The notes under the pieces are model-generated. The model had not been told where the DNA came from. It was given only the letters and a program-made list of their open reading frames with translations, and did no database searches. A program made the translations under genes and the position numbers. Positions 37,456 to 46,892 of a stretch of 64,000 nt of DNA are shown here, piece by piece. This stretch comes from DASQEH01 sp038237745 (GTDB lineage: Bacteria > Actinomycetota > Actinomycetes > Propionibacteriales > Nocardioidaceae), in NCBI GenBank assembly GCA_038237745.1, contig JBBRYJ010000001.1:124001-188000 (forward strand). The letters run 5' to 3'. Numbering within the stretch: position 1 is the first letter of the stretch; every line of letters begins with the position of its first letter.

Positions 37456-38156
37456 GGGATGTCGAGGAGATTCTCGCGGACCGCGTACATCACGGCCTCC
37501 ATCCGCGAGTGCATCTGCAGCTTCTCCAGGATGTTCCGGACGTGGTTCTTCACGGTGTTCTCGCTGATGAAGAGCTCCTTGGCGATGTCGCGGTTGTTCA
37601 GCCCGTGGGCGACCAGGTTGAGCACCTCCAGCTCCCTACCGGTGAGCTTGGCGGGGGTCGAGTCGTCGTTCTTGGCGCCGAGACGAGACATAGCCTGAAA
37701 CTCCTCGAGGAGCTTCACCGCCATCGAGGGGCTGATCAGCGACTGGCCGTCGGCGACCACCCTGACCGCCTGCGCCACCTGTTCAATGGACGCGTCCTTC
37801 AGCAGGTAGCCCGAGGCGCCGTTCTTGACGGCGTCGTACAGGTCGGACTCGTCATCGGACATCGTCAGCATGATGATCCTGGTCGACGGGACCACCTGCT
37901 TGATCGCGATGCACGCCTCGATACCGGACTTCCTCGGCATCCTCACATCCATCAGCACCACATCGGGGACGACCGCCTCCGCCAAAGCGGCCGCCTCCTC
38001 GCCGTCGGCGGCCTCACCTACCACGTCGATGTCTTCCTCGACGGCCAGGAGCATCGTCATACCCCGACGGAAGAGCTCCTGGTCGTCGGCGATGACCACC
38101 TTGATGGGCTCGCGCCGTTCGAACACCTCACGCGTCCCGTGCATGACCGAGATCAT
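37452..38156 (-). CDS. NarL/LuxR-family response regulator
   Basis: 234 residues. The receiver domain (about 18-135) has VVIADDQELF, the phospho-acceptor Asp in VLMDVRMP and the switch Lys in GYLLKDAS. The C-terminal LuxR HTH (about 165-230) contains LTGRELEVLNLVAHGLNNRDIAKEL and VKNHVRNILEKLQ. No sensor kinase gene is adjacent, so it is an orphan here. Its place between hpf and secA suggests a housekeeping or stress role. The N-terminal 17 residues before the receiver may be excess; a later start is possible. Confidence 0.93.
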   Translation of the reverse strand: MISVMHGTREVFERREPIKVVIADDQELFRRGMTMLLAVEEDIDVVGEAADGEEAAALAEAVVPDVVLMDVRMPRKSGIEACIAIKQVVPSTRIIMLTMSDDESDLYDAVKNGASGYLLKDASIEQVAQAVRVVADGQSLISPSMAVKLLEEFQAMSRLGAKNDDSTPAKLTGRELEVLNLVAHGLNNRDIAKELFISENTVKNHVRNILEKLQMHSRMEAVMYAVRENLLDIP

Positions 38157-38225
38157 GGCATGCAGGGCACAACGTGAGCGCCAGTGGACCGGTCCGTGCC
38201 TGCTTGCGGGTGAGGTGGCAGGTCA

Positions 38226-38837
38226 TCAGGCGAGACGGATCACACCGTAGTCGTAGCCCTTGCGTCGGTACACCACGGCGGGGACCTGTTCCTGCTCATC
38301 GATGAACAAGAAGAAGTCGTGGCCCACCAGCTCCATCTCATAGAGCGCCTGGTCGAGCGTCATCGGAGCCGCCGGATGCGTCTTCTCCCGTACGACGAGG
38401 GGTCCGTCACCGACCACGGTGAGCGGACCGACCTTGTGCTCCAGGCCCGGGTCGCCACCGTCGACGGACTCCGCCGGCTGCTCCGGGCCGGCGGCCATCG
38501 CCTGCGCCAACGACGTCGGCCTGCGGTGGCCGTGGTGCACCCGACGCCGGTCATGGGCCTTGCGCTCCTGGGCAATGAGGCGTTCCACGGCCTTGTCCAG
38601 GGCGCTCATCTTGTCCTCGGCGCACGCCTCGGCGCGTATCGTGGGCCCCTTGCTTCGTAGCGTGATCTCGATGCACACTGCCTCCGAGGTGAGCCTGGGG
38701 TTGCTCTCCTGAGTCATCTCGACGTCGATGCGGATGATGCGCTGGTCGAACTTCTCCAGTCGCGCCATCTTGTCCTCGACGTGACTCCGGAACCGATCCG
38801 ACACCTCGCAGTGGCGACCCTTGACCACGATTTCCAC
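38226..38837 (-). CDS. hpf: Ribosome hibernation promoting factor, long form
   Basis: 203 residues from the GTG at 38837, chosen because AAGGAGG ends 5 bases upstream; the TTG five codons earlier has no such site. The N-terminal S30AE domain (about 1-100: VEIVVKGRHCEVSDRFR, ITLRSKGPTIRAEA) binds the 30S decoding region. A charged linker leads to the C-terminal dimerisation domain (about 140-203: MTLDQALYEMELVGHDFFLFIDE, VVYRRKGYDYGVIRL). The long form drives formation of 100S ribosome dimers in stationary phase. A structured noncoding region and a hairpin lie upstream. Confidence 0.96.
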   Translation of the reverse strand: MEIVVKGRHCEVSDRFRSHVEDKMARLEKFDQRIIRIDVEMTQESNPRLTSEAVCIEITLRSKGPTIRAEACAEDKMSALDKAVERLIAQERKAHDRRRVHHGHRRPTSLAQAMAAGPEQPAESVDGGDPGLEHKVGPLTVVGDGPLVVREKTHPAAPMTLDQALYEMELVGHDFFLFIDEQEQVPAVVYRRKGYDYGVIRLA

Positions 38838-38841
38838 ACGT

Positions 38842-38848
38842 GCCTCCT
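38842..38848 (-). promoter_or_regulatory. Ribosome binding site AAGGAGG deciding the hpf start
   Basis: AAGGAGG on the minus strand, 5 bypassed bases before the GTG at 38837. It favours this GTG over the TTG at 38852, which lies upstream of it. Confidence 0.75.
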
Positions 38849-38862
38849 TCAACGACGCGAGT

Positions 38863-38881
38863 GCGCCCGGTGACCGGGCGC
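38863..38881 (-). terminator. GC-rich perfect hairpin between the ncRNA and hpf
   Basis: gcgcccggt (38863-38871) and accgggcgc (38873-38881) form a perfect inverted repeat around one base, in practice a 7-8 bp stem with a 3-5 base loop. It lies 14 bases before the hpf ribosome site and after the 3' end of the structured region. It could stop most transcripts after the RNA, or be a processing site. Confidence 0.5.
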
Positions 38882-38936
38882 GCTCTTGCGATCAGCAGCG
38901 GTGACACCCGTCCGTCCGACCTGGTCTTCGTCCCCA

Positions 38937-39182
38937 CACTCGCCTGCTGAGGTTTTGCGGCTTGTGCCACGCTGACCCTTCTCCCGGAGACGCAGGGCAT
39001 CGGCCCTCCGGCGGGGCAGGACTTACCACTAAGCCGCTCCGTGCTCGGCGCCGGCGGCACCACGAGGTGGACCACCTTTGCCTTACGTGGGCCGTTTCGC
39101 CTGCGGCTGGCATCGGCTTGTCGAGCAGGTTCCCACTCAGCTGGCCCCTGTCGACGCAACCACGGACCCGGACGAGTGCCAT
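38937..39182 (-). ncRNA. Candidate raiA-type structured noncoding RNA upstream of hpf
   Basis: The 366 bases between comF and hpf have no convincing gene. On the minus strand, CACTCG (39178-39173) pairs with CGAGTG (38942-38937), and CCTGCT (39129-39124) pairs with the adjoining AGCAGG (38948-38943), closing the whole region. Inside, AAGCCG (39119-39114) pairs with CGGCTT (39036-39031), CCAC (39090-39087) with GTGG (39075-39072), and AGGGC-CGAT-GCCCT forms a hairpin (39007-38994). Unpaired segments are A-rich (GGCGAAACGG, GTAAGGCAAAGG, GTGGTAAGTCC, GCAAAACC), unlike coding DNA here. Position before hpf matches the raiA RNA class. An alternative is a 96-codon frame, 39182-38892, judged unlikely. 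No covariance search could be run. Confidence 0.6.
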
Positions 39183-39188
39183 GACGGA

Positions 39189-39194
39189 ACTGTA
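39189..39194 (-). promoter_or_regulatory. -10 element TACAGT for the ncRNA/hpf transcript
   Basis: TACAGT on the minus strand ends 6 bases before 39182, so transcription should begin at about 39182, 4 bases before the closing helix of the candidate RNA. It lies just past the comF stop codon. Confidence 0.5.
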
Positions 39195-39203
39195 GTCGCT
39201 TCA

Positions 39204-39929
39204 TCACCGTGGCGTGGTATGCGCAGAGTGAGGACTTCCTCCGTAGCGGCGCGTCGTCGCGGCGACGACCGAGACCCCGATCACGTCGGCACCGGCTGCC
39301 GTCAAGGCGCGGGTCGACTCGGCGGCGGTCGTCCCCGTCGTGATGATGTCGTCGAGCACGATCACCGCTCTGCCCTCGAGGGGGCGGCCACCTACCTCGA
39401 ACGCCGCGCGAAGGTTGTCTCGTCGGGCTCGAGACGACAACTCGGCCTGGTCCTCGACCGCTCGGACGACCCGGAGGACCGGCCGCACGGTCGCGGCGAT
39501 CCCAGCCGAGCGCATCACCCGCCGACACTCCCGGGCGATGCGTAGCAGCGGGTCGTGGCCTCGCTCACGCACCCGGCTTCTGATGGAGGGGGCGGGGACC
39601 AGATGCACGAGTGTGGGTCGCTGCCGGGCCGTGGTCAGAGCAGCGAAACAACCCAGCGCCAGCGCCCGGCCGAGTGGACGAGCGAGGCTGAGCCTTCCCT
39701 GTTCCTTGTGAGCCAGAATCACGGCTCTGGCGACGCCGTCGTACGTCGCGACACCGAAGACCGGAGGGAGGCCTTCGGGAGCCGGCCTCGGGGTGACACG
39801 CTGCGGCAGAGCCTCGAGGTGTCGAAGACAACCCGAGCACAGGGAGTGCCCCGGGCGAAGGCAGCCCACACACGCCCCGCCGAGGAGCAGGTCGACTGAC
39901 GCGGCAAGGAACTCGGACGAGCTGGTCAT
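39204..39929 (-). CDS. comF: ComF family phosphoribosyltransferase-like protein
   Basis: 241 residues, ATG start. An N-terminal four-Cys zinc site (CVGCLRPGHSLCSGCL) is followed by the ComF core: HLVPAPSIRSRVRERGHDPL and the PRPP-binding loop VIVLDDIITTGTT near residue 195. In naturally competent bacteria ComF helps process incoming single-stranded DNA; its activity in actinobacteria is unproven. The gene follows lpqB on the same strand after 93 bases. A weak -10-like CAAGGT is 6 bases before the ATG. Confidence 0.92.
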   Translation of the reverse strand: MTSSSEFLAASVDLLLGGACVGCLRPGHSLCSGCLRHLEALPQRVTPRPAPEGLPPVFGVATYDGVARAVILAHKEQGRLSLARPLGRALALGCFAALTTARQRPTLVHLVPAPSIRSRVRERGHDPLLRIARECRRVMRSAGIAATVRPVLRVVRAVEDQAELSSRARRDNLRAAFEVGGRPLEGRAVIVLDDIITTGTTAAESTRALTAAGADVIGVSVVAATTRRYGGSPHSAHTTPR

Positions 39930-40022
39930 CCCGCAACCTTGCAGGTCGACCCACTCGACGTCGACCCACGTCGGGTGACTTGTGGACAGTGACTCGGGCT
40001 CTCGGACCTTGGGGACGAGCGG

Positions 40023-41801
40023 TCAGCCTGCGTACACCGGCATCCTCAGCCTGGTGCCCTCCCCGGCGCGGACCCACTGAAGGTCCGGCTCCTGCACGTA
40101 CACCTGCCCGCTCCGCGTGCCCACCGCGATGGCGACGTCGATGTTCGCGCCCGCAGCCAGGCTAACCGCCTTCACAGGGAGGAACTGTCCGACGTCGACC
40201 GTGTTCGAGCCATCGATCTCGACCTCCCATGGCTGCCGGGTTCCTTCGTCTCCCCGGGCGAGCAGGACGACCGCCGTGGGGCTGACCCACGCCACCTGCG
40301 ACAGGCCTCGGAGCTGCAGCCCTGCGGTGACCGGCGGGACCGCGAGCACTCGCCCGGGTGTACCCAGGCGGACCCGCTCCGGGTGTTGTGGGTTCCTCTC
40401 GATGGTGGAGATCACCAGGCTCGTGTTCCTGCCCGTGCGCACCACAGCGGCGAACCGCACACCGTCGCGGGACACTGCGAACGACACGATGTCCGAACCG
40501 CTCAGCCCTGGCGCAGGGACCCGCCGTTGGCCATCGGCGGTCGCCACGTAGATGGAGCTGCCGGTCGCCGAGGAGTCGACCGCCCAGAGCACGCCCTGGA
40601 AGTCCCATGAGGGTCGAAGCAGCCTCCCGGAGGCGGTCACCCAGACTCCCTTCCCGGCATCTGGCTGAGGGGGCAGTCCGCTGACCAGCGCCGATCGGCC
40701 GTCGCCCCTGACCAGCGCCGCGAATGTCCCCTTGGTGTCCACTGCGGCAGACAGCGGGACTGCTGCGTCCCTTCCTAGGGTCCACACAGGCGAGACCCCG
40801 CCAGGTGAGACTGAGACCAGCCCTCTCGGGCTCAGGGCGAACAACCGCCGCTCCCCGGTCAGTCCTGCCGGGTCGTACCCCGTGAACTCGTCCACGCCGA
40901 AGACAGAGCCGAATCCGGGAATCTCCAGGTCGCTTCCGTCGACGCTGATGGAGACCCGGAGGATCTCGGGCAGCTGCCTCAGGGTCCACGACAGCTGGGC
41001 AGCGACGAGCTGGCGGTCGTCGGGCGACAGCTGCAGCACCTCCTCGCTGAGCGGCACCTCCGCAAGTCCGGACGCCGATGCGGAGACGGATACGTCGATC
41101 TTCGTCTCGCGCGGAATCGCCGTGACGACCGCGCCCCGCAAGGACGCGCTCGGTCCCTGTGCCAGGTCGGCGACCAGGGCCGTCGCCGCCGTGTCGTCGT
41201 CGACGAGGTACACCGGGTCGGCGGCGAGCACGGCAAAGCTGGGATCGAAGAAGTAGAGCGCGAACTTCCCGTAGTCGTTGTGGAAGTACTCGTTGTCGAT
41301 GTAGAGGCCCGCAGGCGGGTTGACGATCCGCCATTCGCCGTTGACCCGGGCGAAACGGAGCTTGAGCACGAACTGGGACAGACGGGGTCGGACAGACGTC
41401 CAGGCACCCCTCTCGTCGAGGCGGCCGAGCTCGTGGGCGCTCACCGAGACTCCGGACGTGTCGGGAATCACGCTCTGCCCGTCGTACACGACGACGCCCG
41501 ACGCAGGGTCCCAGTGCGCTGCGGCGCGTGGCGTGAGGAACGACTGCGCCGTGGTGACGGTCTGGGGATACGCGAGCATTGCAGCGAAGAACCCGGACGC
41601 GATCACCTGAGGGCTACCACCCCGCTGTGGCCCGGGCGGGTCGTTGGTGACGTGCTGCGGCTCGTCCTGGACGCCCACCTCGCGACCCTGCTGGATGGAC
41701 GAGCTCTCCGGGATCGAGACACAGCCGGCGGCTGCGTACGACCCGGCGACGACGAGCAGGCTCCCGGCGAGCCACCGCCTACCGGCCCCTTCGCTGCTCA
41801 C
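40023..41801 (-). CDS. lpqB: Lipoprotein LpqB, MtrAB-associated
   Basis: 592 residues from the GTG at 41801, one base after the mtrB stop. The signal peptide ends in a lipobox (AAAGC, then VSIPESS). Residues about 60-190 hold the LpqB N-terminal domain with a GerMN-like part (VVTAIPRETKIDVSVS near 190-230), and the C-terminal 350 residues form a beta-propeller-like region (GRLLRPSWDFQGVLWAVD). In mycobacteria LpqB binds the external domain of MtrB and modulates signalling. The order mtrA-mtrB-lpqB is conserved and translation is probably coupled. Confidence 0.95.
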   Translation of the reverse strand: MSSEGAGRRWLAGSLLVVAGSYAAAGCVSIPESSSIQQGREVGVQDEPQHVTNDPPGPQRGGSPQVIASGFFAAMLAYPQTVTTAQSFLTPRAAAHWDPASGVVVYDGQSVIPDTSGVSVSAHELGRLDERGAWTSVRPRLSQFVLKLRFARVNGEWRIVNPPAGLYIDNEYFHNDYGKFALYFFDPSFAVLAADPVYLVDDDTAATALVADLAQGPSASLRGAVVTAIPRETKIDVSVSASASGLAEVPLSEEVLQLSPDDRQLVAAQLSWTLRQLPEILRVSISVDGSDLEIPGFGSVFGVDEFTGYDPAGLTGERRLFALSPRGLVSVSPGGVSPVWTLGRDAAVPLSAAVDTKGTFAALVRGDGRSALVSGLPPQPDAGKGVWVTASGRLLRPSWDFQGVLWAVDSSATGSSIYVATADGQRRVPAPGLSGSDIVSFAVSRDGVRFAAVVRTGRNTSLVISTIERNPQHPERVRLGTPGRVLAVPPVTAGLQLRGLSQVAWVSPTAVVLLARGDEGTRQPWEVEIDGSNTVDVGQFLPVKAVSLAAGANIDVAIAVGTRSGQVYVQEPDLQWVRAGEGTRLRMPVYAG

Positions 41802-41802
41802 C

Positions 41803-43569
41803 TCATGCTCCTGTCCGTGCCTGTCGGGTGCTTCGGTTCGACACTGGCGCGCCGGCCGAGCTCGGCTGGCTGGTCGGACCCAGCGGTAGCGGGGGGGTGG
41901 GCAGCGCGTCACCTGCCCGACGCGGGAGCGTGAGACGGAAGATCGAACCGACGCCAGGTCTCCCCCACGCCTCCAGGCGCCCGCCATGCAGCGTGGTGTC
42001 CTCCACGGCGATCGACAGGCCGAGTCCGGTGCCACCTCGGGTCCGCGCCCGCGCAGGGTCCGCGCGCCAGAACCGGTTGAACACCATCACGTCCTCTCCG
42101 GTCTTCAGACCGACTCCGTGGTCGCGGACCGACAGCGCCGCGGCGCCGTCCAACGAGGCGACGCGCACCTCGACGGGCCGGCCCTCCCCGTACTCGATGG
42201 CGTTGCTCACGAGGTTGCGGACGATCCGCTCGATCCGGCGGACGTCCGCTTCAACCAGGCAACGCGCGCTCGGCACGTCGACGACGAGCCTCGAGCCGCG
42301 TCGCGTCGCCACTCCCGAGGTGGCGTCGCATACCCGTCGCGCGACGTCTCCGAGGTCGACATCGGTCAGCGTCAGGGTCGCTGCGCCCGCGTCGAAGCGG
42401 CTGATCTCGAGCAGGTCGCCCAGCAGTCCCTCGAACCGGTCGAGCTCGGCTTGGAGGAGCTCGGCTGAGCGAGCGGTGGCGGGATCGAACGAGCCGCGCT
42501 GGTCGTGCAGGAGGTCGGCCGCCATCCGCACGGTGGTGAGTGGGGTGCGCAGCTCGTGACTGACGTCGGCCACGAAGCGGCGCTGCACCCTCGACAGCTC
42601 CTGGAGCTGACGGATCTGGCGCTGCAGGCTGGCCGCCATCTGGTTGAAGGAGACCCCGAGCCGGGCGATGTCGTCCTCACCCCGCACATGCATGCGCTCC
42701 TCGAGCCGGCCCGCCGCGAGACGCTCGGAGATGCTGCGGGCCAGCCTTACCGGTGTCACGACCTGGCGCGTGACCAACCAGGCGATGGTGCCCAGCAGTA
42801 CCACCAGGATGGACCCGGTGGTGATGAGGGCGCTTCGGACCACGAACAGCGTCTGCAGCTGCTCCTGCAGGGGGAACACGTAGAAGAGAGCGTAGATCTG
42901 CCCGGTGCCCGGTACGCGTATCTGCGACCCGACCACCAGACCCGGCCCGACCGATGTCGCCGGGTCGTTGTAGTGGACGGTGGAGTACGCCCACCAGCTG
43001 CCTGGCGTCGTCTGGACCTTCGTCAAGAGGTCGGAGGGCACCGACTGCCTGTTCGGCGACACCTGGCCCGACGTCAGGACTCCGGCGTCCTCGTCGGAGT
43101 TGAGCGGACCCGATGGTCCGATGATCACGATGCCGTAGTCGTCCCTGGCGGAGTTGCTGGGCGACAAGGCGTGGGTGAGCTCCGGGACGACTGTGCCGAG
43201 GTCGAGAACGTTGCCTACCTCGGGGGCGGCGGTCAGCTTTGCCTGCGCGGCGTCGATCCCGGCCGCAGCCAGAGAGAGGGCCGACTGCCTCTTGCTGTCC
43301 AGCAGGCCGTCGGTGACCCGGCTCATCAGCACCCACCCCGCCAGGATGGACAGTGCGGCCGAGAGGGCGAGGGTGCCGATCACGACCCTCGCCTGGATCG
43401 AGCGTCGCCAGAGGTGGACGAGCTGGAGCAGGGGAGCACCCAGCGCGCGAGCCACCTTGAGCGCCAGCAGGCGTGCGCGGTCTCGGCCGCCCCCAGGCTC
43501 CAACAGGTCCGGTGTCTGCTCCGCCTTCGTGGGTGGCTCGGAGACCGAGCTCTGCGTGTCGAGCGCCAT
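41803..43569 (-). CDS. mtrB: Sensor histidine kinase MtrB
   Basis: 588 residues. Two membrane helices (about 61-83 and 246-268) flank an external domain of about 165 residues. HAMP, then the phospho-acceptor motif FVADVSHELRTPLTTVRMAADLL, N-box LVSNAIEYGEG, G1 VRDHGVGL and G2 GGTGLGLSI are complete. A Pro/Ser-rich tail of about 35 residues follows. It phosphorylates MtrA and controls cell wall and division genes in mycobacteria. The ATG lies 3 bases after the mtrA stop. Confidence 0.97.
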   Translation of the reverse strand: MALDTQSSVSEPPTKAEQTPDLLEPGGGRDRARLLALKVARALGAPLLQLVHLWRRSIQARVVIGTLALSAALSILAGWVLMSRVTDGLLDSKRQSALSLAAAGIDAAQAKLTAAPEVGNVLDLGTVVPELTHALSPSNSARDDYGIVIIGPSGPLNSDEDAGVLTSGQVSPNRQSVPSDLLTKVQTTPGSWWAYSTVHYNDPATSVGPGLVVGSQIRVPGTGQIYALFYVFPLQEQLQTLFVVRSALITTGSILVVLLGTIAWLVTRQVVTPVRLARSISERLAAGRLEERMHVRGEDDIARLGVSFNQMAASLQRQIRQLQELSRVQRRFVADVSHELRTPLTTVRMAADLLHDQRGSFDPATARSAELLQAELDRFEGLLGDLLEISRFDAGAATLTLTDVDLGDVARRVCDATSGVATRRGSRLVVDVPSARCLVEADVRRIERIVRNLVSNAIEYGEGRPVEVRVASLDGAAALSVRDHGVGLKTGEDVMVFNRFWRADPARARTRGGTGLGLSIAVEDTTLHGGRLEAWGRPGVGSIFRLTLPRRAGDALPTPPLPLGPTSQPSSAGAPVSNRSTRQARTGA

Positions 43570-43572
43570 GGG

Positions 43573-44283
43573 CTAACGACCGTCCGCGGCCTCGCCGGCC
43601 TTGTACCCGACGCCGCGTACCGTCAACACGATCTGCGGGTTCTCGGGGTCGACCTCGACCTTGGACCGCAACCGTTGCACGTGCACGTTGACAAGGCGGG
43701 TATCGGCCGCGTGGCGATACCCCCAGACCTGCTCGAGAAGCACCTCGCGGCTGAAGACCTGCCAAGGCCTGCGAGCAAGGCACACGAGCAGGTCGAACTC
43801 CAGCGGTGTGAGGGACAGCAGCTCGTCGGCGCGTTTCACCGTGTGGCCGGCGACGTCGATGACCAGGTCGACGATCTCCAGCGACTCCGGACCCGACTCC
43901 TCGAACTTGCGCACCCTGGCGCGCACGCGGGCCACCAGCTCCTTGGGTTTGAACGGCTTGATCACATAGTCGTCCGCGCCGGACTCGAGCCCCACCACGA
44001 TGTCGACGGTGTCGCTCTTCGCTGTCAGCATGATGATCGGGACGCCGGACTCCGCCCTGATCTCGCGGCACACGTCGACGCCGTCTTTGCCCGGCAGCAT
44101 GAGGTCGAGCAGGACGACGTCAGGTCGGAACTCGCGGACGGCACCCATAGCACGCTCACCCGACGGGCACACCCTGGACTCGAAGCCCTCGCTCCGCAAC
44201 ACGATCGTGAGCATCTCGGAGAGGGACGAGTCGTCGTCGACGACGAGGACCCTGCCCCGATGCGTGCTGCGTACCGCTTCCAA
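43573..44283 (-). CDS. mtrA: DNA-binding response regulator MtrA
   Basis: 236 residues from a TTG at 44283 (LEAVRSTHRGRVLVVDDD), chosen because GAGGAAG lies 5 bases upstream and the length fits MtrA; a start 39 bases further upstream is possible. Receiver: VLVVDDDSSLSEMLTIVLRSEGF, phospho-Asp in VVLLDLMLPG, ADDYVIKPFKPKELVARVRARVR. OmpR-type winged helix: LTPLEFDLLVCLARRPWQVFSREVLLEQVWGY and TRLVNVHVQRLRSKVE, almost identical to mycobacterial MtrA. It regulates cell-wall remodelling and division. The 183 bases to ahcY contain no gene. Confidence 0.97.
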   Translation of the reverse strand: MEAVRSTHRGRVLVVDDDSSLSEMLTIVLRSEGFESRVCPSGERAMGAVREFRPDVVLLDLMLPGKDGVDVCREIRAESGVPIIMLTAKSDTVDIVVGLESGADDYVIKPFKPKELVARVRARVRKFEESGPESLEIVDLVIDVAGHTVKRADELLSLTPLEFDLLVCLARRPWQVFSREVLLEQVWGYRHAADTRLVNVHVQRLRSKVEVDPENPQIVLTVRGVGYKAGEAADGR

Positions 44284-44466
44284 GGAACTTCCTCTTGCCG
44301 CTGGCCGCGGTGCGACCACCAACGGTGGGCACCATAGGCAAAGCGTACGTCGCCCCCCTCCGACGGGACACGCGTCGACCCGCGAATCAGGTGCTCAGCA
44401 GGTCGCTTCGCGGGCATGAGGTGTTCGTTGCGGAGAGGGAGAGGTGCCGGGAAGAGCTCGGGGGGG

Positions 44467-45918
<1,452 letters not shown>

Positions 45919-45924
45919 GCTGCC

Positions 45925-45930
45925 AGGGTA
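45925..45930 (-). promoter_or_regulatory. -10 element TACCCT for leaderless ahcY mRNA
   Basis: TACCCT on the minus strand, then 6 bases, then the ATG of ahcY; no ribosome site. It means ahcY can be transcribed apart from the upstream CDF-SIS-manB genes. Confidence 0.6.
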
Positions 45931-45959
45931 GTTGGCGCCGAGACGCCGGCTGACATCGG

Positions 45960-46892
45960 TCAGCGAGCGATGTCAGGCTCGATGAAGATGTACACGGCCT
46001 CGGGCACGGCTGCCCGGATGCGGACCTCGGCCGAGTTGATGGTGTTGCTGATCAGCTGCGCGCTGTCGGTGGGGATCACCGAGATCTTGCAGGCCACCAA
46101 GATGGTCTCTGGGCCTACGTGCACGGTCTTGAGGTCGAGGATGTCGAGGATGTGGTCATCGTCGCGGACAGCCGCGGAGATCTGGTCCCGATTGTCCTCG
46201 TGTGCCGACTCGCCGAGGAGCAGGCTCTTCGTCTCGACCGCCAGTATCACGGCCACGACAACCAGGAGGAGCCCGATCCCAGCCGTTCCGGCCACGTCCC
46301 AGTACCCGTTCTCGGTGAGCAGGGTGAGCCCGACGCCGAAGAGCGCGAGGACGAGCCCGGCCAGCGCGGCGGTGTCCTCCAGCAGCACGACCGGAAGCTC
46401 GGGAGCCTTGGCGTTGCGAACGAACTCCACCCAGCTGGCATCCCCGCGGGTGTGGTTCGACTCGCGCATCGCCGTCCTGAGCGACAGACCCTCCATCACG
46501 ATGGCAGCGCAGAGCACGACCAACGGCACCCACCACCACCTGCCGGTGAGGAGGTCGTTCGGGTGGCCGTCTCGTACCTCGAGGTACTTGTGGTAGGCCT
46601 CGTACAGGGCGAACAGGCCGCCGAGCGTGAACAGCACGATGGAGACGATGAACGCGTAGACATAGCGCTCACGCCCGAAGCCGAACGGATGGTCCTCGGT
46701 GGGTGCACGCTTGGACCGCTTCGAACCGAGCAGGAGCAGGCCCTGGTTTCCCGAGTCGGCGAAGGAGTGGATCGCCTCGGCCAGCATCGACGACGCCCCC
46801 GTGAGGACCCAGGCCACGAGCTTGCTGACGGCGATGCCGACGTTGGCCACCAGCGCCGCGATGATCGCCCTGGTGGAGCTCTCGGTGCTCAC
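45960..46892 (-). CDS. Cation diffusion facilitator family transporter
   Basis: 310 residues, GTG start overlapping the SIS gene by 4 bases. Five to six membrane helices: ALVANVGIAVSKLVAWVLTGAS, with SMLAEAIHSFADSGNQGLLL carrying the helix-2 metal ligands (His and Asp) and FVRNAKAPELPVVLLEDTAALAGL carrying helix 5 (EDTAA). A cytoplasmic C-terminal domain follows. It is of the SLC30A9-like branch (long GSKRSKRAPTEDHPFGFGRERYVYAF loop). It exports divalent metal ions. Why it is coupled with sugar-phosphate genes is not evident. Confidence 0.9.
   Translation of the reverse strand: MSTESSTRAIIAALVANVGIAVSKLVAWVLTGASSMLAEAIHSFADSGNQGLLLLGSKRSKRAPTEDHPFGFGRERYVYAFIVSIVLFTLGGLFALYEAYHKYLEVRDGHPNDLLTGRWWWVPLVVLCAAIVMEGLSLRTAMRESNHTRGDASWVEFVRNAKAPELPVVLLEDTAALAGLVLALFGVGLTLLTENGYWDVAGTAGIGLLLVVVAVILAVETKSLLLGESAHEDNRDQISAAVRDDDHILDILDLKTVHVGPETILVACKISVIPTDSAQLISNTINSAEVRIRAAVPEAVYIFIEPDIAR

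Noticed and set aside
38892..39182. 96-codon minus-strand frame beginning at the same place as the candidate ncRNA, with a leaderless-type promoter
   Set aside because: Composition (many Arg, Trp and Cys, no domain) is like a chance frame in GC-rich DNA, and the helices and A-rich loops are better explained by RNA structure. It remains the main alternative.
38551..39528. 325-codon minus-strand frame over comF, the gap and hpf
   Set aside because: Runs in another frame across two clear genes; no family similarity and Arg/Gly/Pro-rich nonsense.
42505..44337. 610-codon plus-strand frame
   Set aside because: Antisense to mtrB and mtrA; no recognisable protein features.
45919..45959. SAH riboswitch before ahcY
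   Set aside because: Only 41 bases separate ahcY from the upstream gene and a -10 motif abuts the ATG; no room for the structure.
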